64,000 bases of DNA from Clonostachys chloroleuca (Eukaryota > Ascomycota > Sordariomycetes > Hypocreales > Bionectriaceae). Under the pieces are notes generated by a model. It was given only the letters and a program-made list of their open reading frames with translations. It searched no databases and was not told the DNA's origin. The stretch spans positions 6,076,001 to 6,140,000 of the forward strand of contig JBANAY010000004.1 in NCBI GenBank assembly GCA_037952775.1, read 5' to 3'. The stretch's first letter is position 1. Each line of letters opens with the position of its first letter. Position numbers and translations under genes: made by a program. Shown in pieces: positions 42,601 through 54,194 of this stretch.

Positions 42601-45600
42601 GCTGCTCCCAAGACTGACGGGCTTAAAGAGATCACTGACTTTCTTGAGGTCGGTCCTCACGGTGCGCTCCGAAGACCATTGAAGGACACCATCAGCCAAG
42701 TAAGTGGCAAGACAGGCTTCAACTATGTTTCCTTGCTCTCAAGATACGACAAACCTATCAAGAACGTCCTGACTGCATGCGGTGTCCTCTTCAGCTCCGG
42801 CCATACGATCAACGTCGCGGCGGTGAACCAGAATGAGACAGAGAAAGAGCACCAGGAATTTCTAATCGACACACCTGAGTATCCATTTGAACACTCCCAG
42901 GCATACTGGCATGAAAGCCGTTTGAACAGGGACTGGCGTCTCAGAGGGGCACCAGAAGCAACTCTTCTTGGAAAGCGTGCCTCAGATTGGAACCAACTGC
43001 GGCCACGTTGGCGCAACTTTCTTAGCATCGAAGATATTCCATGGGCCGCAGACCATGTCATTGAAGAATCCATATTCTTTCCTGGCACTGGCACTATTAT
43101 GATGACGCTGGAAGCCGTCAAGCAGATGGCGCAAGAGAAGAAGACTATCTCTGGATTCCTTATTAAAGAGGCAACATTCATAAATCCGGTTGTTCTCAAA
43201 CCAGAGTCAAGAACGGAAGTTGAGACTCACCTTCGCCCTCTGCAACAGAGCTACGAGAAGTCCTCTTCCAGATTCGAGTGCCAGGTCTTTGCTCGGTCTG
43301 GAGACAGTTGGATCGAATGCCTTCACACAGTCATTCACGTTGAATACAAGGAAGCTCCCGTGGAATTTAACGACAAGTCTGCACGGGAAATCCAGCGACA
43401 GCATCTTTTGCAGGAATTTGACCAAGCAAAAGATGCTTGTAGAAAAGCAGTCCCTTCTGACAAGTTCTACAAGTGGCACTATGACCAGGGTTTGAAATAT
43501 GGCCCTGCGTTTTCTCTGGCGGAGGAGATTTGCTGGGATGGCGACCGGCTCGGCATGGCCACAGTCAATGTGGCATCATCTGTTGAGCCCTTTGACGGCA
43601 TCGTACATCCAGCTGTCCTGGACGCTGTTTGTCAAGTCTGCTTCACCGCCCCATCGAAAGGCATGACAAAGGGTCTTCCCACGATCATCCCGCACAAAGT
43701 AGAGGATGCTTGGATTTCTGCCACAGGTTGGACTCATACGCAGACAAGAAAAATCCGAATGCTCACAAGATGGACTGTCAATGAAACAACAAGAGGTATC
43801 CATAGTAGCTTTGTGGCCCTCTCAGATGACAGCATGCCATTATGGCGCATGCGGCATCTTGAAATGCTCCCTGTTGGCAGAGGTGACATTCAATCATGTA
43901 GTGAGCGAAATCTTCTGCATAGCCTGAGCTGGAAGCCACAACTCTCGCTGCTCAGTCCGCATCAGTTGAAGGACTATTGCAACGCGAATATTAGACATGA
44001 AGACACTACCGATAGCGGCCCAACCCGAGTACAAGATGCCATTGAAGCATTTCTGAAACAAAATATGGAACAGCTCCATTCCATTGAAGCTACAATTTCC
44101 CAACCTCACATGACCAAATACATTCAGTGGTTGAGCAACCATATCAACAACCAGGCAGATCAAAAGAAGGAGGATGTTAGCGCAACCGATCCGATTTTGG
44201 AACTGCAAAAACTTCAAGCAGATAACTCATTATGGGTTCTATTATACGTAGTGGCTACCAATCTAATATCTCTAGTCAACGGAGATATTGATGTGTCGGA
44301 GCACCTGTCACTAGCCCAAAGCTTCTACCGAGAGCTAGTCAGTCAAGCATACGACCAGAGAATGGTCAACTTTTTGCAGTTGGCGGCACATCAAACTCCA
44401 AGTCAGAGAATACTTCACATTAATTCTGGTGAATGTGCCTTGCCATCAAAAATAGTCTCTACCCTCAAAGAGATCGAAAGCAAGACTGGGGGGTGGCATT
44501 TTCAGAATATACCTTCACTGATTGTTCGGCAAACCCCAACGAGGCTCAAGAAAGGTTCGGAAAAGAAGATGATCGTCTAACTTACAAGATGTTGGATCTT
44601 TCAACCAGTATTGTAGCGCAAGGCTTTGAGGCCAATGCATACGACATCGTCATCGTGTCCGGGATTCTAGAAGGCACGAAGAATTATACCTCTGCGGTCA
44701 GAAACATTCGGGAGGTATTGAAATCGGGTGGTCATGTAATTTTTCATGATGTCTTCGATCCTGATAACATCCCATTGTTCTTTTCTTTGGGAGTGATGTC
44801 AGATTGGTGGGAGGCAGAAGAGAAGTCTCGTTCTTCACGCCCCAAGATGACGGCAATGGAGTGGAATCTCCTTCTGCAAGCAGAAGGCTTCTCAGGCAAC
44901 GACCTTGTGATCGAGGATTCCGCCCATATGACATGTTTCTTCATATCAACTGCTATACCAGGGTTCACGCTTCCCACCGCCTCCTCGGGTTTGATGTTGA
45001 TCATAGATGACGAGAATGAATTCCAGTCGCAGCTGGCTTCTCAACTTGCCTCACTCATTTACACCACGTTGGAAATTGCCACAGATACTGTATCTATGAG
45101 AAATCTCAACAAGGCCACCATATCAACTGCTGATTACGTTGTATTCCTTGCTGATATTGATGCTTCTCTTCTGGCGGAACTACCTGGTTTCAGCTTCACC
45201 ACAATTCAAAGTCTAATCCAGAATTCCAAGAATTTGTTTTGGCCTACTACCTGCCTTTCGCAGGTAGATCCCAAGGCTCCCTACAATGGCCTCAAGGATG
45301 GTTTCCTCCGGACAATGCGTGCTGAGTTCAGCACCAAGCGAATAGTGTCGGTGACCCTAGAGGGTTTCGAGATGCACAACCCGCCTCTTTGCGCCTTGCA
45401 CATTCTAAGGGTCTTCCAGCACGCGTTTGCAGGCTCTTCAGCTGACCTGGAGTATCTTGTTCAAGGCGACCACATCTTGACTGCACGCTTAGTACAGTTA
45501 GTTGAGACAAACCATCAGTTGAACTCATCTCTCCACCCAGCCACAGAGGTAGAGCCGTGGCTGCCGGGTCCGCCACTGAAGCTCGATATTGGAACCCGTG

Positions 45601-47831
45601 GTGCTTTGGACACGCTTCATTTTGTTGAGGACTTTGAGTTTTACAGGCCTTTAGGCCCAACGGAGGTCGAAATAGAAGCGAAGACGTGGGGTGTAAGCTT
45701 CCGTGATATGTTCCTTGCCTTGGGCCGACTGGATGACGAAGAGTTTGGAATTGACAGCGCTGGAGTCGTCACGAAGGTTGGGCCTGAGTGTGTCAAATTC
45801 AAACCGGGGGATCGGGTTTATATGTGTAATCCAGGGATCATGAGGATGTACCCTCGGGCGGAGGAAAGCGCCACAGTTCTGATTCCTGAGACTGTATCTT
45901 TCGAGGACGCTTGCTCGGCATTGACCCCTCTTCTGACAGCGTGGTACTCATTAATCTACAGAGGCGGTCTGGAAGAGGGTGAAAAGGTTCTCATCCACGC
46001 TGCATCTGGCGGTACTGGACAATTAGCTGTTCAAGTAGCTCAGATGGTTGGAGCGGAGGTATTCGCGACTGTGGGCTTCGAGCATAAAAAACAGCTCCTC
46101 ATGGATGTTTATGGTATTCCAGCAGATCACATATTCTACAGTCGAAATACTAGCTTCGCCGAAGGTATTATGCGACTCACAAACAGCTACGGCGTGGATG
46201 TCGTGCTGAACTGCATTGCCGGTGAGGGCTTGCGTGCGTCTTGGGAGCTTGTTGCGCCCTATGGGCGATTTATCGAGATTGGGAAAGCTGATATTAATGG
46301 AAATTCTTCACTGCCGATGGCCTGCTTCTCTAGGAACGTTTCCTTCTTCGGCGTTGACCTCCGCCATCTCAGCCTCTATAAGAAAGGAACAGAGAGAAAA
46401 CTGCTCGCTAAAGGCATGGATCTGATCCGGCAAGGCAAAGTCCATGGCCCGAAGCCTCTCCGAATATATGAGCTCCACGACACGGAAGATGCCATTCGAT
46501 CATTTCAGAGTGGAAAGAACGCTGGTCGAGTACTCATTAATGTCGACCCTTCATCTAGTGTTAGCGTAAGTGCACAAGCTAAACATAATAATAGTCGAGA
46601 ATAGATGCTAACTTTTCTTCTTTTTTCTTTTGAAGAAATGTATACTCCGGCAACGGGATTGGAAGTTCAACCGAAACGCAACATATCTAATTTCCGGAGG
46701 ACTTGGTGGCCTCGGCCGCGCCATTATTCGTTGGATGGTGTCAAAAGGCGCGAAGAGTTTTATCGTTCCTTCTCGGTCGGGTCTTGTATCCTCAGTTGCT
46801 TCTGCCTTCGTGAACGAGGTGACCGAATCCGGAGTTACAATAACCACGCCGACATGTGATGTCTCCTCTGCGGAGTCGCTCTCCCAAGTTCTTGAGGAGT
46901 GCAGCGGCATGCCGCCCGTTCGCGGGTGTTTTAACGCCTCCATGGTGCTGAATGTGCGTATTCTGTCAAATGACTGTAGTCATTCGGGCTAACATACTTT
47001 TAGGACTCTGTCTTCGACAACATGACCCATGATCAATGGAATCGTACCCTTCGTTCCAAGGTCCAAACCTCGTGGAACCTCCACATGATTCTTCCCAAAG
47101 ACTTGGACTTCTTCATTCTTTTATCTTCAATTTCAGGGATTATCGGTAACATAAGTCAGTCCAATTATGCGGCAGGATGTACCTTCCAGGATGCCCTTGC
47201 CAACTTCCGCAAGAGCCAGGGCCTGAGAGCACTCTCTATTGACCTTGGAGCCATGCGGACAGTTGGTGTGATTGCCGAGACCAAAGTTCTTCAGAAGAAC
47301 TTTGAAGAGTCTCTCAGCTTTGCCAAGATTGAAGAAGAAGAGCTTCTAGGCATCCTTAACATCTACTGCGATCCCACGTCGACCCCTGATAGTAGCCAAG
47401 TCACTGTGGGGATCAACACTCCGGTAGATGTACTTTCTCAGGGACGAGAGCCACCAGAATCCATGCTTCGTCCATTATATGCATACTACAGTCAGTCGCG
47501 TGGGTTAGTTCACTCCTCAGGGTCATCTGATGCGAAGAACTTCGGTGCGCTCTTCCGCCAGGCGAAAACTGTGGAAGGGCGTGCCTCCGTTGTGGTGGAG
47601 GCGCTAACGAAAAGGCTGGCACGGGCTTTGTCGATGCAGCCGGAGGACATCGATCCAAATCTCCCTGTGCATGCATACGGAGTCGATTCGCTTGTGGCTG
47701 TGGAGCTACGCAACTGGCTTGGGAAGGAGTTCATCTCGGACGTGCCGGTATACGAGATTTTGAGCGGCAAGACGATCACGGCTATTGGCCAAGTGGTAGA
47801 GGCACTCAGTAAGATATTGTTGGAAGATTAA
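39612..47831 (+). CDS. Highly reducing type I polyketide synthase, one apparent 1-base loss
   Basis: Iterative HR-PKS of about 2,574 residues, ten exons: 39612..39806, 39853..39997, 40054..40322, 40377..40719, 40785..40875, 40923..41079, 41135..41882, 41936..46565, 46636..46953 and 47004..47831. The total is a multiple of three only if one base is restored in the G6 run 44488-44493. Domains: KS (Cys near 180 in NTACSTSL; His in VEAHGTG and SNIGHLEG); MAT (FTGQGAQ near 607, GHSSGE near 690); DH ([10 protein letters not shown] near 1021, [10 protein letters not shown] near 1206); degenerate C-methyltransferase (motif I reads [13 protein letters not shown] near 1507); ER (HAASGGTG near 2004); KR (SGGLGGLG near 2212, QSNYAAG near 2353); C-terminal ACP (GVDSL near 2524). 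No thioesterase or reductase, so release must be in trans. Expected product is a largely reduced, unmethylated chain. KS and DH carry unusual substitutions (see findings). Confidence 0.95.
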
Positions 47832-48525
47832 CAGATTGATAGAGCTGAGGCGTTCTATTTGATGACATCTAATACAATTAGTTCCCACCGCAGCTTATGA
47901 TCTTTACTCCATTACCTCCTTCCCATCTATATAGATATATAGCTCACAAGGTTATATACGCTGTTATTATGCTAGCAGTATTCTATCTCTCTAGTGATGG
48001 CTGGGAAGCATTTGGCAAACACTTCACGACCCCAGAAACCAGAAGAAGAACGCTCACCAGGGCCAGGATGGCTGACTGCCGATCGGCACCTGCTGATGGC
48101 GGTCACGCTGTTGTGCTAACAAATTGTGAGCCCAAATCCCTCACACTCCTGAACTTGTGGGGCACATCATGGGGCAATGAAGGTAGCTTCAGAATCGAAG
48201 ACCACACGGTTCTAGAGTTAGATGTTGAAACAGCACGCATGAGTTTTTACGATGTCTTCTGGGTGGAGGATGATCTAAGGATGCTGAGAAGAAGGCTTTC
48301 GATATCAAGGTGAATAAGAAGCTAAGAGAGGAAGTGAATAACCACCCCGGACTTCGAGAGCTCGAGGTTCACTGTCCAAATTGCCGCCATAACTCCCTTC
48401 TAGTCGATTTCCGAGGGAGTATTCGAGGGTCAGTTTGCCCTCGGTGTGGTGAAGCATTCAAACTAGAAGCTTTCCACCTTTTTCAGGCCTTGTATGCTCG
48501 AGCAGGACTTGAGGTCACTATGTGA
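47832..48525 (+). pseudogene. 5'-truncated papain-like (C1) peptidase fused to a zinc ribbon, frameshifted
   Basis: From about 47960 the frame reads SDGWEAFGKHF, then DGGHAVVLTNCEPKSLTLLN followed by LWGTSWGNEGSFRI: the C-terminal half of a C1 peptidase with catalytic His and the Asn of NxWGxxWG. The catalytic Cys half is absent upstream. After DVFWVEDDLR near 48279 the frame must shift by one base (GG where GGG is needed) to reach AEKKAFDIKVNKKL and the tail with CPNC and CPRCGEAF, a four-Cys zinc ribbon; stop at 48525. It sits immediately after the PKS. Read directly: motifs and frame change. Inferred: remnant of a protease gene truncated when neighbouring DNA was rearranged. Unlikely to be functional. 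Confidence 0.6.
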
Positions 48526-49238
48526 ACAGATTCCACTTCCACTACTAAGGAAAGCTCGGTATAATATCACCAGCAGTAGTTAAGCTATAGTTCTTTCATT
48601 CATCAACGCCAATATGTTGTCCAAGAGGCAAAAGAGTAATTGGATTGCCATATTCCTTGCAAACCTTGTCCCTTGCGTCAAGAAACTCCACATCAGCCAT
48701 ATCATCTCGATGATGTAAAAGGTTACCAGCGACCTAAGCGCCCAATAAATAATTTCCTGACTATCCGGTACAATACTGAGTTGTTAGAAATCTAGGCGCC
48801 CACTTAACGATTTTGTATTGCCTAAATGTTGTCATCAACCTCTTATTCCTGCTGCTTTTTTACTTGCCGGCAACTTGCGTACCTTGATACTCATACGACG
48901 ACTTCCAACTTTCGTCCTAAATTAGTGAAGGTCTTTAAGGTGCTATCTTTGAGCAGGCCGGAAACGCTAGTCATCAAATAGTCGAAAAATATTTATACTT
49001 ATTTCTAGAAATGAATTAATTACTCAATTATTAAGTTAAACCTTTAGTTCTCATATTTACGACTTCATTTTCCTCCTGCAAGGGTATAGTAGTATAAGCT
49101 CGGATATAGCAGCAAATGAAGAATAGGTGGGGAGGGAGTGGGGGCAAATCCTTGCTTGACCAGCCGGACCCGCCGGATAATCCTTTTGCCTCATCTTTTG
49201 CTTCGCTTCTCAGGAGGTGGCACATATCATTCGTAGCT
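48526..49238. other. Intergenic, no gene supported
   Basis: AT-rich flank and promoter of the Zn2Cys6 gene. Nothing recognisable. Confidence 0.5.
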
Positions 49239-52032
49239 ATGGCTGAGCGTCAGACATTACAGCTTCAAGATCGGGCGCGGATCATCGCGGACTATCCGAT
49301 TGGCAATAGACTTGACGCACTCCGCGCCTCGTTCGCTGCAAACTCTAGCCAACAAGTCCAGGCTCGCTCTGCTCAAAGCCTGCGTGCCCGCCAAGGTGTG
49401 TCTACATTGCAAAAGAATCCTCCGTCCTAGCCGAATAGCCCGACTTACGAATGAGCGATAAATAGATCTGCAACACCTCACCCTGGAGCTCCTGGTCACT
49501 CTTAGCAATCTACCAATTGCACGCCATCTCTCCTCAAGGGATGGCCAAGCGACGCTCGCCAATGACTTATTGAGCCTAATCGCCGGCGTGAGCTCTGACA
49601 TCACTGTTGTCGGATCGATTGTACCTCTCCTGAGCACTGCCCTCGACGCTTCTTGCAAGGACGAGGAGCTTTGGGACAAGGTCTATGCTATACCGATTGC
49701 TCCTCAGGTTTCGAAGCTTAGTGTATCACAAACCACTACCTCTGGATCCACGGGAAGACCACAGATAAGCGAACCAAGCACCCGGCGCATACGGCCCCTT
49801 CGTCCCAGTAATGTTTCCAGCCATGAAACGACGACTCGGCTGAGTAGCAGGGGAGGGAAGAGGTACAAAGTAGACATTGCTTGTGACCCTTGTCGCCTTC
49901 GGAAGGTCAAATGTGATGGAATTCGCCCGGGTAATAGCCAATTGCAGTTTCCAATATACACTCAAGTTCTTGTTTCTAACCAAAGGCATTGGTAGCGTGT
50001 GGCGCTTGTAGGAAAAGCAAACGGGCTAAGGCAACATGCCAATACAGTCGAGGCGACGAAGAAAATAATTTCAGGGAGAGTGACGACAATTTAGCCAACA
50101 ACTCACGTCAACTAGACCCCATGCCAGGGGACAAACTACCTGATGCTGCACACCAAGGCCTCGCTCCTCTCGTTCTCCCCAATATTGAGAGGCAGCCATT
50201 GATGATCGTTTCTAGCGGCACTGAAGCTTTTGCTGCTCAGGACAATATTGGAATTGTCGAGATATACCAGGAGCAACTACACGAGTATGGGATCTCAAGT
50301 CTGAAGGTCTTCTTTGACCGCCTGAGGGCGTCCATTGATGCACAGCTTGGTATACCGGCTGATGGTAACCCATTCAAAATTCCATTGACAGACGCACCAA
50401 TGTTTCTTGCACCCAGCTCTAACCCAAAACCAACGGCTCAGAATGAGAATGAATTGGTACTGCCTTCACGCAAGAATGCTGATTTGCTCGTCGATATGTA
50501 CTGGTCACGCCTGCATCCGATTGAACCAGTCTTAGACCGCAAGCAATTTGACTCTCTCTACAACGCTTTGTACTCGGGAACCATAGATGATGGCGCTGAA
50601 CATCTTTTCGGCTGTACTTTCAACGCCGTGCTCGCCCTGGCTACACAATGCCAAGAAGATATCGATATTGAACAAAGACAACAGACGAGCAAGATGTATT
50701 TTGATCGTGCCTGGCTTATTATCAGGCCAGGCCAAGAATTATGGGAGAGTCCATCCCTCGAACTGGTGGAGTGCTTGCTCCTCATCTGCAGCTATCTTCG
50801 TTGTACCACCAATTCCCACCAAGCTTGGATGGCCATAGGTGCTGCCATTCGTGTAGCCCAAAGCCTTGGGCTACACCTACTTGGAAACTCCTCTAATAAC
50901 GAAGCTTTGAATGCTAGGCGGATACAATTATGGCGCATATGTATTTTCAATGACAAGTTAGTACCGAAACCACCTAATTCAATGAGCATAGCTGAAAAGC
51001 TTCCAGGCAGATGTCGTTAGCGCAAGGTCGCCCAAGAACCATCAACGACTGTTTCGTCAATGCCATTCTGGAGCACAATGATACCTCTCGAGAAGATGAA
51101 GCAGTATCTACCTTTATCACAAAATCCATTGAACTCTACCAGAGCGTCACGTCGATTAAATCAAGCCTACCAAAGGCGTACCAGGGACGACCGGCCCGAG
51201 GCATCGAACAGCTTGCACAGAAGGACGATGAGTATCTTCATATGGTTCTCAGGCTCGAGGACCGTCTAGTCGAGTGGGAGCAAAATCTCCCGCTAATTCT
51301 AAGGCATACAAGTGGCTTAACAAGCCAGCCAAGTAAGAATTCGGCGCTCACAGCGACCTTCAAGCTAAGGTGCGTGATATAATTTCCACCCTCTCAAAGA
51401 TTTATCTCTCGTTTCCAACTACACAAATGATTTGGTACTGCGGATAAAATGCTATTGTCGGTCTCTAACGAAGCTTCAGAATCGCTCACAACCGGATCTT
51501 TCTTTTCCGCCCGATGCTGGCTTATCTCTGTTTATCTAAATCCCACCACGACCAACATACTCTCTCAACTGAGACATTAAGGCACCAGATTATTCGTAAT
51601 TGCGCCTCAGTGTGTATCAGGAACGCTCAAGAAATTATATCCATACTTCAGGAACAATGCCACCCGCATATACTCAACAATGCCCCCATTCCGTGGTGGC
51701 ATCGGATGCTCTACTTGCACGTGGCCGTCACGACTCTCATCGCTGCCACCCTGAGCGGCGATATAACGGCAGAGTTTCAGACTTCAGCATCTTTAGATCA
51801 ACTCGTCTCTCTTCTTCATGCTCATGAACACTGCGCCAATTATATTTCACAGTACTCGCAGGCTTTTGGAACCCTTCTAGCTAAAGTCTCAAGCATTCGC
51901 TTCGAGCCGCCTGGCGAGGTGCCGGCAACATCCGAATCACTGCCACCTACACCGTACCTACAGGAGCTCTTCCCTGGGAGTACTACTTTCCCTTTTGGAC
52001 TGGAGGATATACTCTATCTAGATAATCTATGA
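49239..52032 (+). CDS. Zn2Cys6 transcription factor with an unusual 190-residue N-terminal extension
   Basis: Likely pathway-specific regulator of the surrounding cluster. Exons 49239..49395, 49466..49930, 49996..50956, 51007..51369 and 51480..52032; 832 residues, exact frame. The binuclear cluster begins near residue 191 (CDPCRLRKVKC, then after an intron CGACRKSKRAKATC) rather than at the N-terminus. The first 150 residues are helical (LQLQDRARIIADYPIGNRLD, LTLELLVTLSNLPIARHLSS), family unknown. The regulatory domain follows with VDMYWSRLHPIEPVLDRKQF, IRVAQSLGLHL and SLAQGRPRTI. The acceptor of intron 3 is the first of two AGs four bases apart (CTTCCAG then GCAG); only the first keeps the frame. 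It is transcribed away from the PKS and towards the transporter. Confidence 0.85.
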
Positions 52033-52177
52033 TAATCGACATTCTATATGAGAAAACAGACAAAAAAAGGGAGGGCATCGGCAGATAATGGCCATCCTAT
52101 AATTAGAAAAACAGGAAACATTTATATCCTTTACCAGGAGGAACAACCTGGATTGTGAGAACTCTCCCAAACTCCTC

Positions 52178-53740
52178 TCAATCCGTCTCTTGCAGCTCCG
52201 CCAAGATTTTGGCAGCCTCCTTGGCATACTTGCACTTCATTCGTATCTCCGGTCCCTTTCTGATGAGCCAGAATGTGAACGGCATGCACACCAAGGTTAA
52301 AAATGCAGGGATCGAACTTGCCCAGTGTACTCCCAGTCCATGGTACATCTTCGACGTAAAAAGGGGAAAGGCTGTACCAAAAAAGGACCTCATCATGGCA
52401 GTGGCTGCAAGCGCAGAAGCCGCATAGATCACATATGCGTCGATGATGTAATTTAGCAGGCTGACGAATTCCAGAACCATGCCGAACCCGAATAGGGAGG
52501 AAAGCGTGATGCTGGCAGACCAGTGAATGCTTGGAAAGGTCGTCCACGCGAAAGAAAACATGCCGATGGGGATACACACAGAGCCAACCAAAGCTGGTGG
52601 CAGTCGTGCTTCGGGCGGTTGGTTGCCTCCCTTCTTCCTGTACGAAACGTCGAAAGCCACGAGATATCCCAAGCCTATGATCATTCCGACCATCATTCCA
52701 ATGAATGAAAGGCCGCCGATCCCCTCGCCCCATCCTCTTTGTTCTTGATAGACAATGGGAAAGGCGCCAAGAAACATGTATAGAGTCCCGTATAAGATGG
52801 AGAGATATACGGAAATAATGAAGATGATTGGTTCAACGAAAAGCAGTTGCCAAGGTCGTTTCAAAGCGTGAGCGAACACCTGTCGAGGGCTTTTCTTCCC
52901 GCTGTCGGCCTGGATTCGGCTTCTATAGACATCTCCAGTTTGACAGGAGAGCCTGGCAGCTTCCTTGGACAGGATAACCGGCGCATATGTCTCAGGCATC
53001 AGGGAGCACCCAACCACAAAGATGGCAAATGTGAAGAGGGCACATACACCCTGGACCCATCTCCAGCCCACCGACTCGCTGATGAAACCCCCAATTATCG
53101 GACCAAGGGGTGGTCCTATGGATGGGGCACAAGAGAATAGAGCGAGTCCAGTACCTCGTTCCGATGAAGGGAACAAGTCTGCGATGATGCCCCCAGAGTT
53201 AGTCAATGGAGATGCTGCAAAAACGCCGGTAATGAACCGAAATATTATCAAAGTAGCCATGCTGTTGGCTCCGGCTGAGCCTGCCATGAATGCTATTGCT
53301 CCTATGTGCGTGACAATGAACCAGATTCGCCTCCCATACAGTTCGCCCAAGGGTGCCCACATGCATGGTCCAACTGCGAAGCCGAGAACATAGACGGCAA
53401 CACCAGTAGCAAATACCTCGGTGCTAGCGCCAAATTCTTCCTTCACCTCGACGGCTGAGCCGGTATAGGCGGCTGAGGTGAGGGTGACAGCCAAGACAGA
53501 TATCGTGGCAATGGCAGTATAAAGCCACCTTCTGGCTATGGGGAAATTGTATGGATTTCTGGGATCATTGTGGTGAAACTCGACAATATAGGGATCGTCT
53601 TCAGTCCCACTGCCTCTGTATGGATTTTTCTCGCGCGCGTGGGCGTTGTTTGGTGTTGGTTGTGCCTCGGCGATCGCGAGGGTATCCTCTGATAACTCGG
53701 CTAAGTCGATCGGGGTCTGGGGATGGCTTGTCTTGGACAT
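52178..53740 (-). CDS. MFS transporter, DHA1 (polyamine/multidrug) family
   Basis: Plasma-membrane drug:proton antiporter, 520 residues, intronless. Features: hydrophilic N-terminus ending NDPRNPYNFPIARRW, the DHA1-type entry to TM1; GPCMWAPLGELYGRR in the TM2-3 loop; FRFITGVFAASPLTNSGGII; APSIGPPLGPIIGGF (antiporter motif C); a long central loop with HALKRPWQLLFVEPII; a second six-helix bundle; and a Lys-rich tail. Twelve hydrophobic segments can be counted. It converges on the Zn2Cys6 gene (145 bases between stops). Probable role is export of the cluster product or general efflux; the exact substrate is unknown. Confidence 0.92.
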   Translation of the reverse strand: MSKTSHPQTPIDLAELSEDTLAIAEAQPTPNNAHAREKNPYRGSGTEDDPYIVEFHHNDPRNPYNFPIARRWLYTAIATISVLAVTLTSAAYTGSAVEVKEEFGASTEVFATGVAVYVLGFAVGPCMWAPLGELYGRRIWFIVTHIGAIAFMAGSAGANSMATLIIFRFITGVFAASPLTNSGGIIADLFPSSERGTGLALFSCAPSIGPPLGPIIGGFISESVGWRWVQGVCALFTFAIFVVGCSLMPETYAPVILSKEAARLSCQTGDVYRSRIQADSGKKSPRQVFAHALKRPWQLLFVEPIIFIISVYLSILYGTLYMFLGAFPIVYQEQRGWGEGIGGLSFIGMMVGMIIGLGYLVAFDVSYRKKGGNQPPEARLPPALVGSVCIPIGMFSFAWTTFPSIHWSASITLSSLFGFGMVLEFVSLLNYIIDAYVIYAASALAATAMMRSFFGTAFPLFTSKMYHGLGVHWASSIPAFLTLVCMPFTFWLIRKGPEIRMKCKYAKEAAKILAELQETD

Positions 53741-54194
53741 GATTTAGTTCTCAGTAGATGAGCAAGCAGATAGTCTCAGTTGACTTGTGTGGCATTCTCA
53801 ATTCGGTACTTTTAGTTTATATGGTGAAATTGACGACTCCAATCGAGGTCAAGCTTCTCCATTTCTCGGAGCGGGAACGGGAGGTTTCTCGGAATGAGAT
53901 CTGGTTGGCTAATCTCAACAGCGGCAAGGGTCAATTGAACCAATCATGCTTCATTCCGATGGGCATCCGAATTTCTACGTGAATTTGTCATCCTGCGCTC
54001 AAATCACGCCCTCCTTGGCAGGGATTTCCTTCGTCATCGGACCATCTTGTCATCCAATCTAACACCATGTGGATCTTTTAGATAAAGAAACAGCGTTAAT
54101 AATAAAAGAAGCACGTGTAGTTGTCTTTTTCTATATGCTCATCTACCTCTCAATATAAAGCAGATATTAACAGACGGCATCCTCTCCTTCGTCC
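53741..54194. other. Intergenic, no gene supported
   Basis: Transporter promoter and 3' flank of the monooxygenase. A 74-codon frame at 53758-53982 has no supporting features. Confidence 0.5.
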
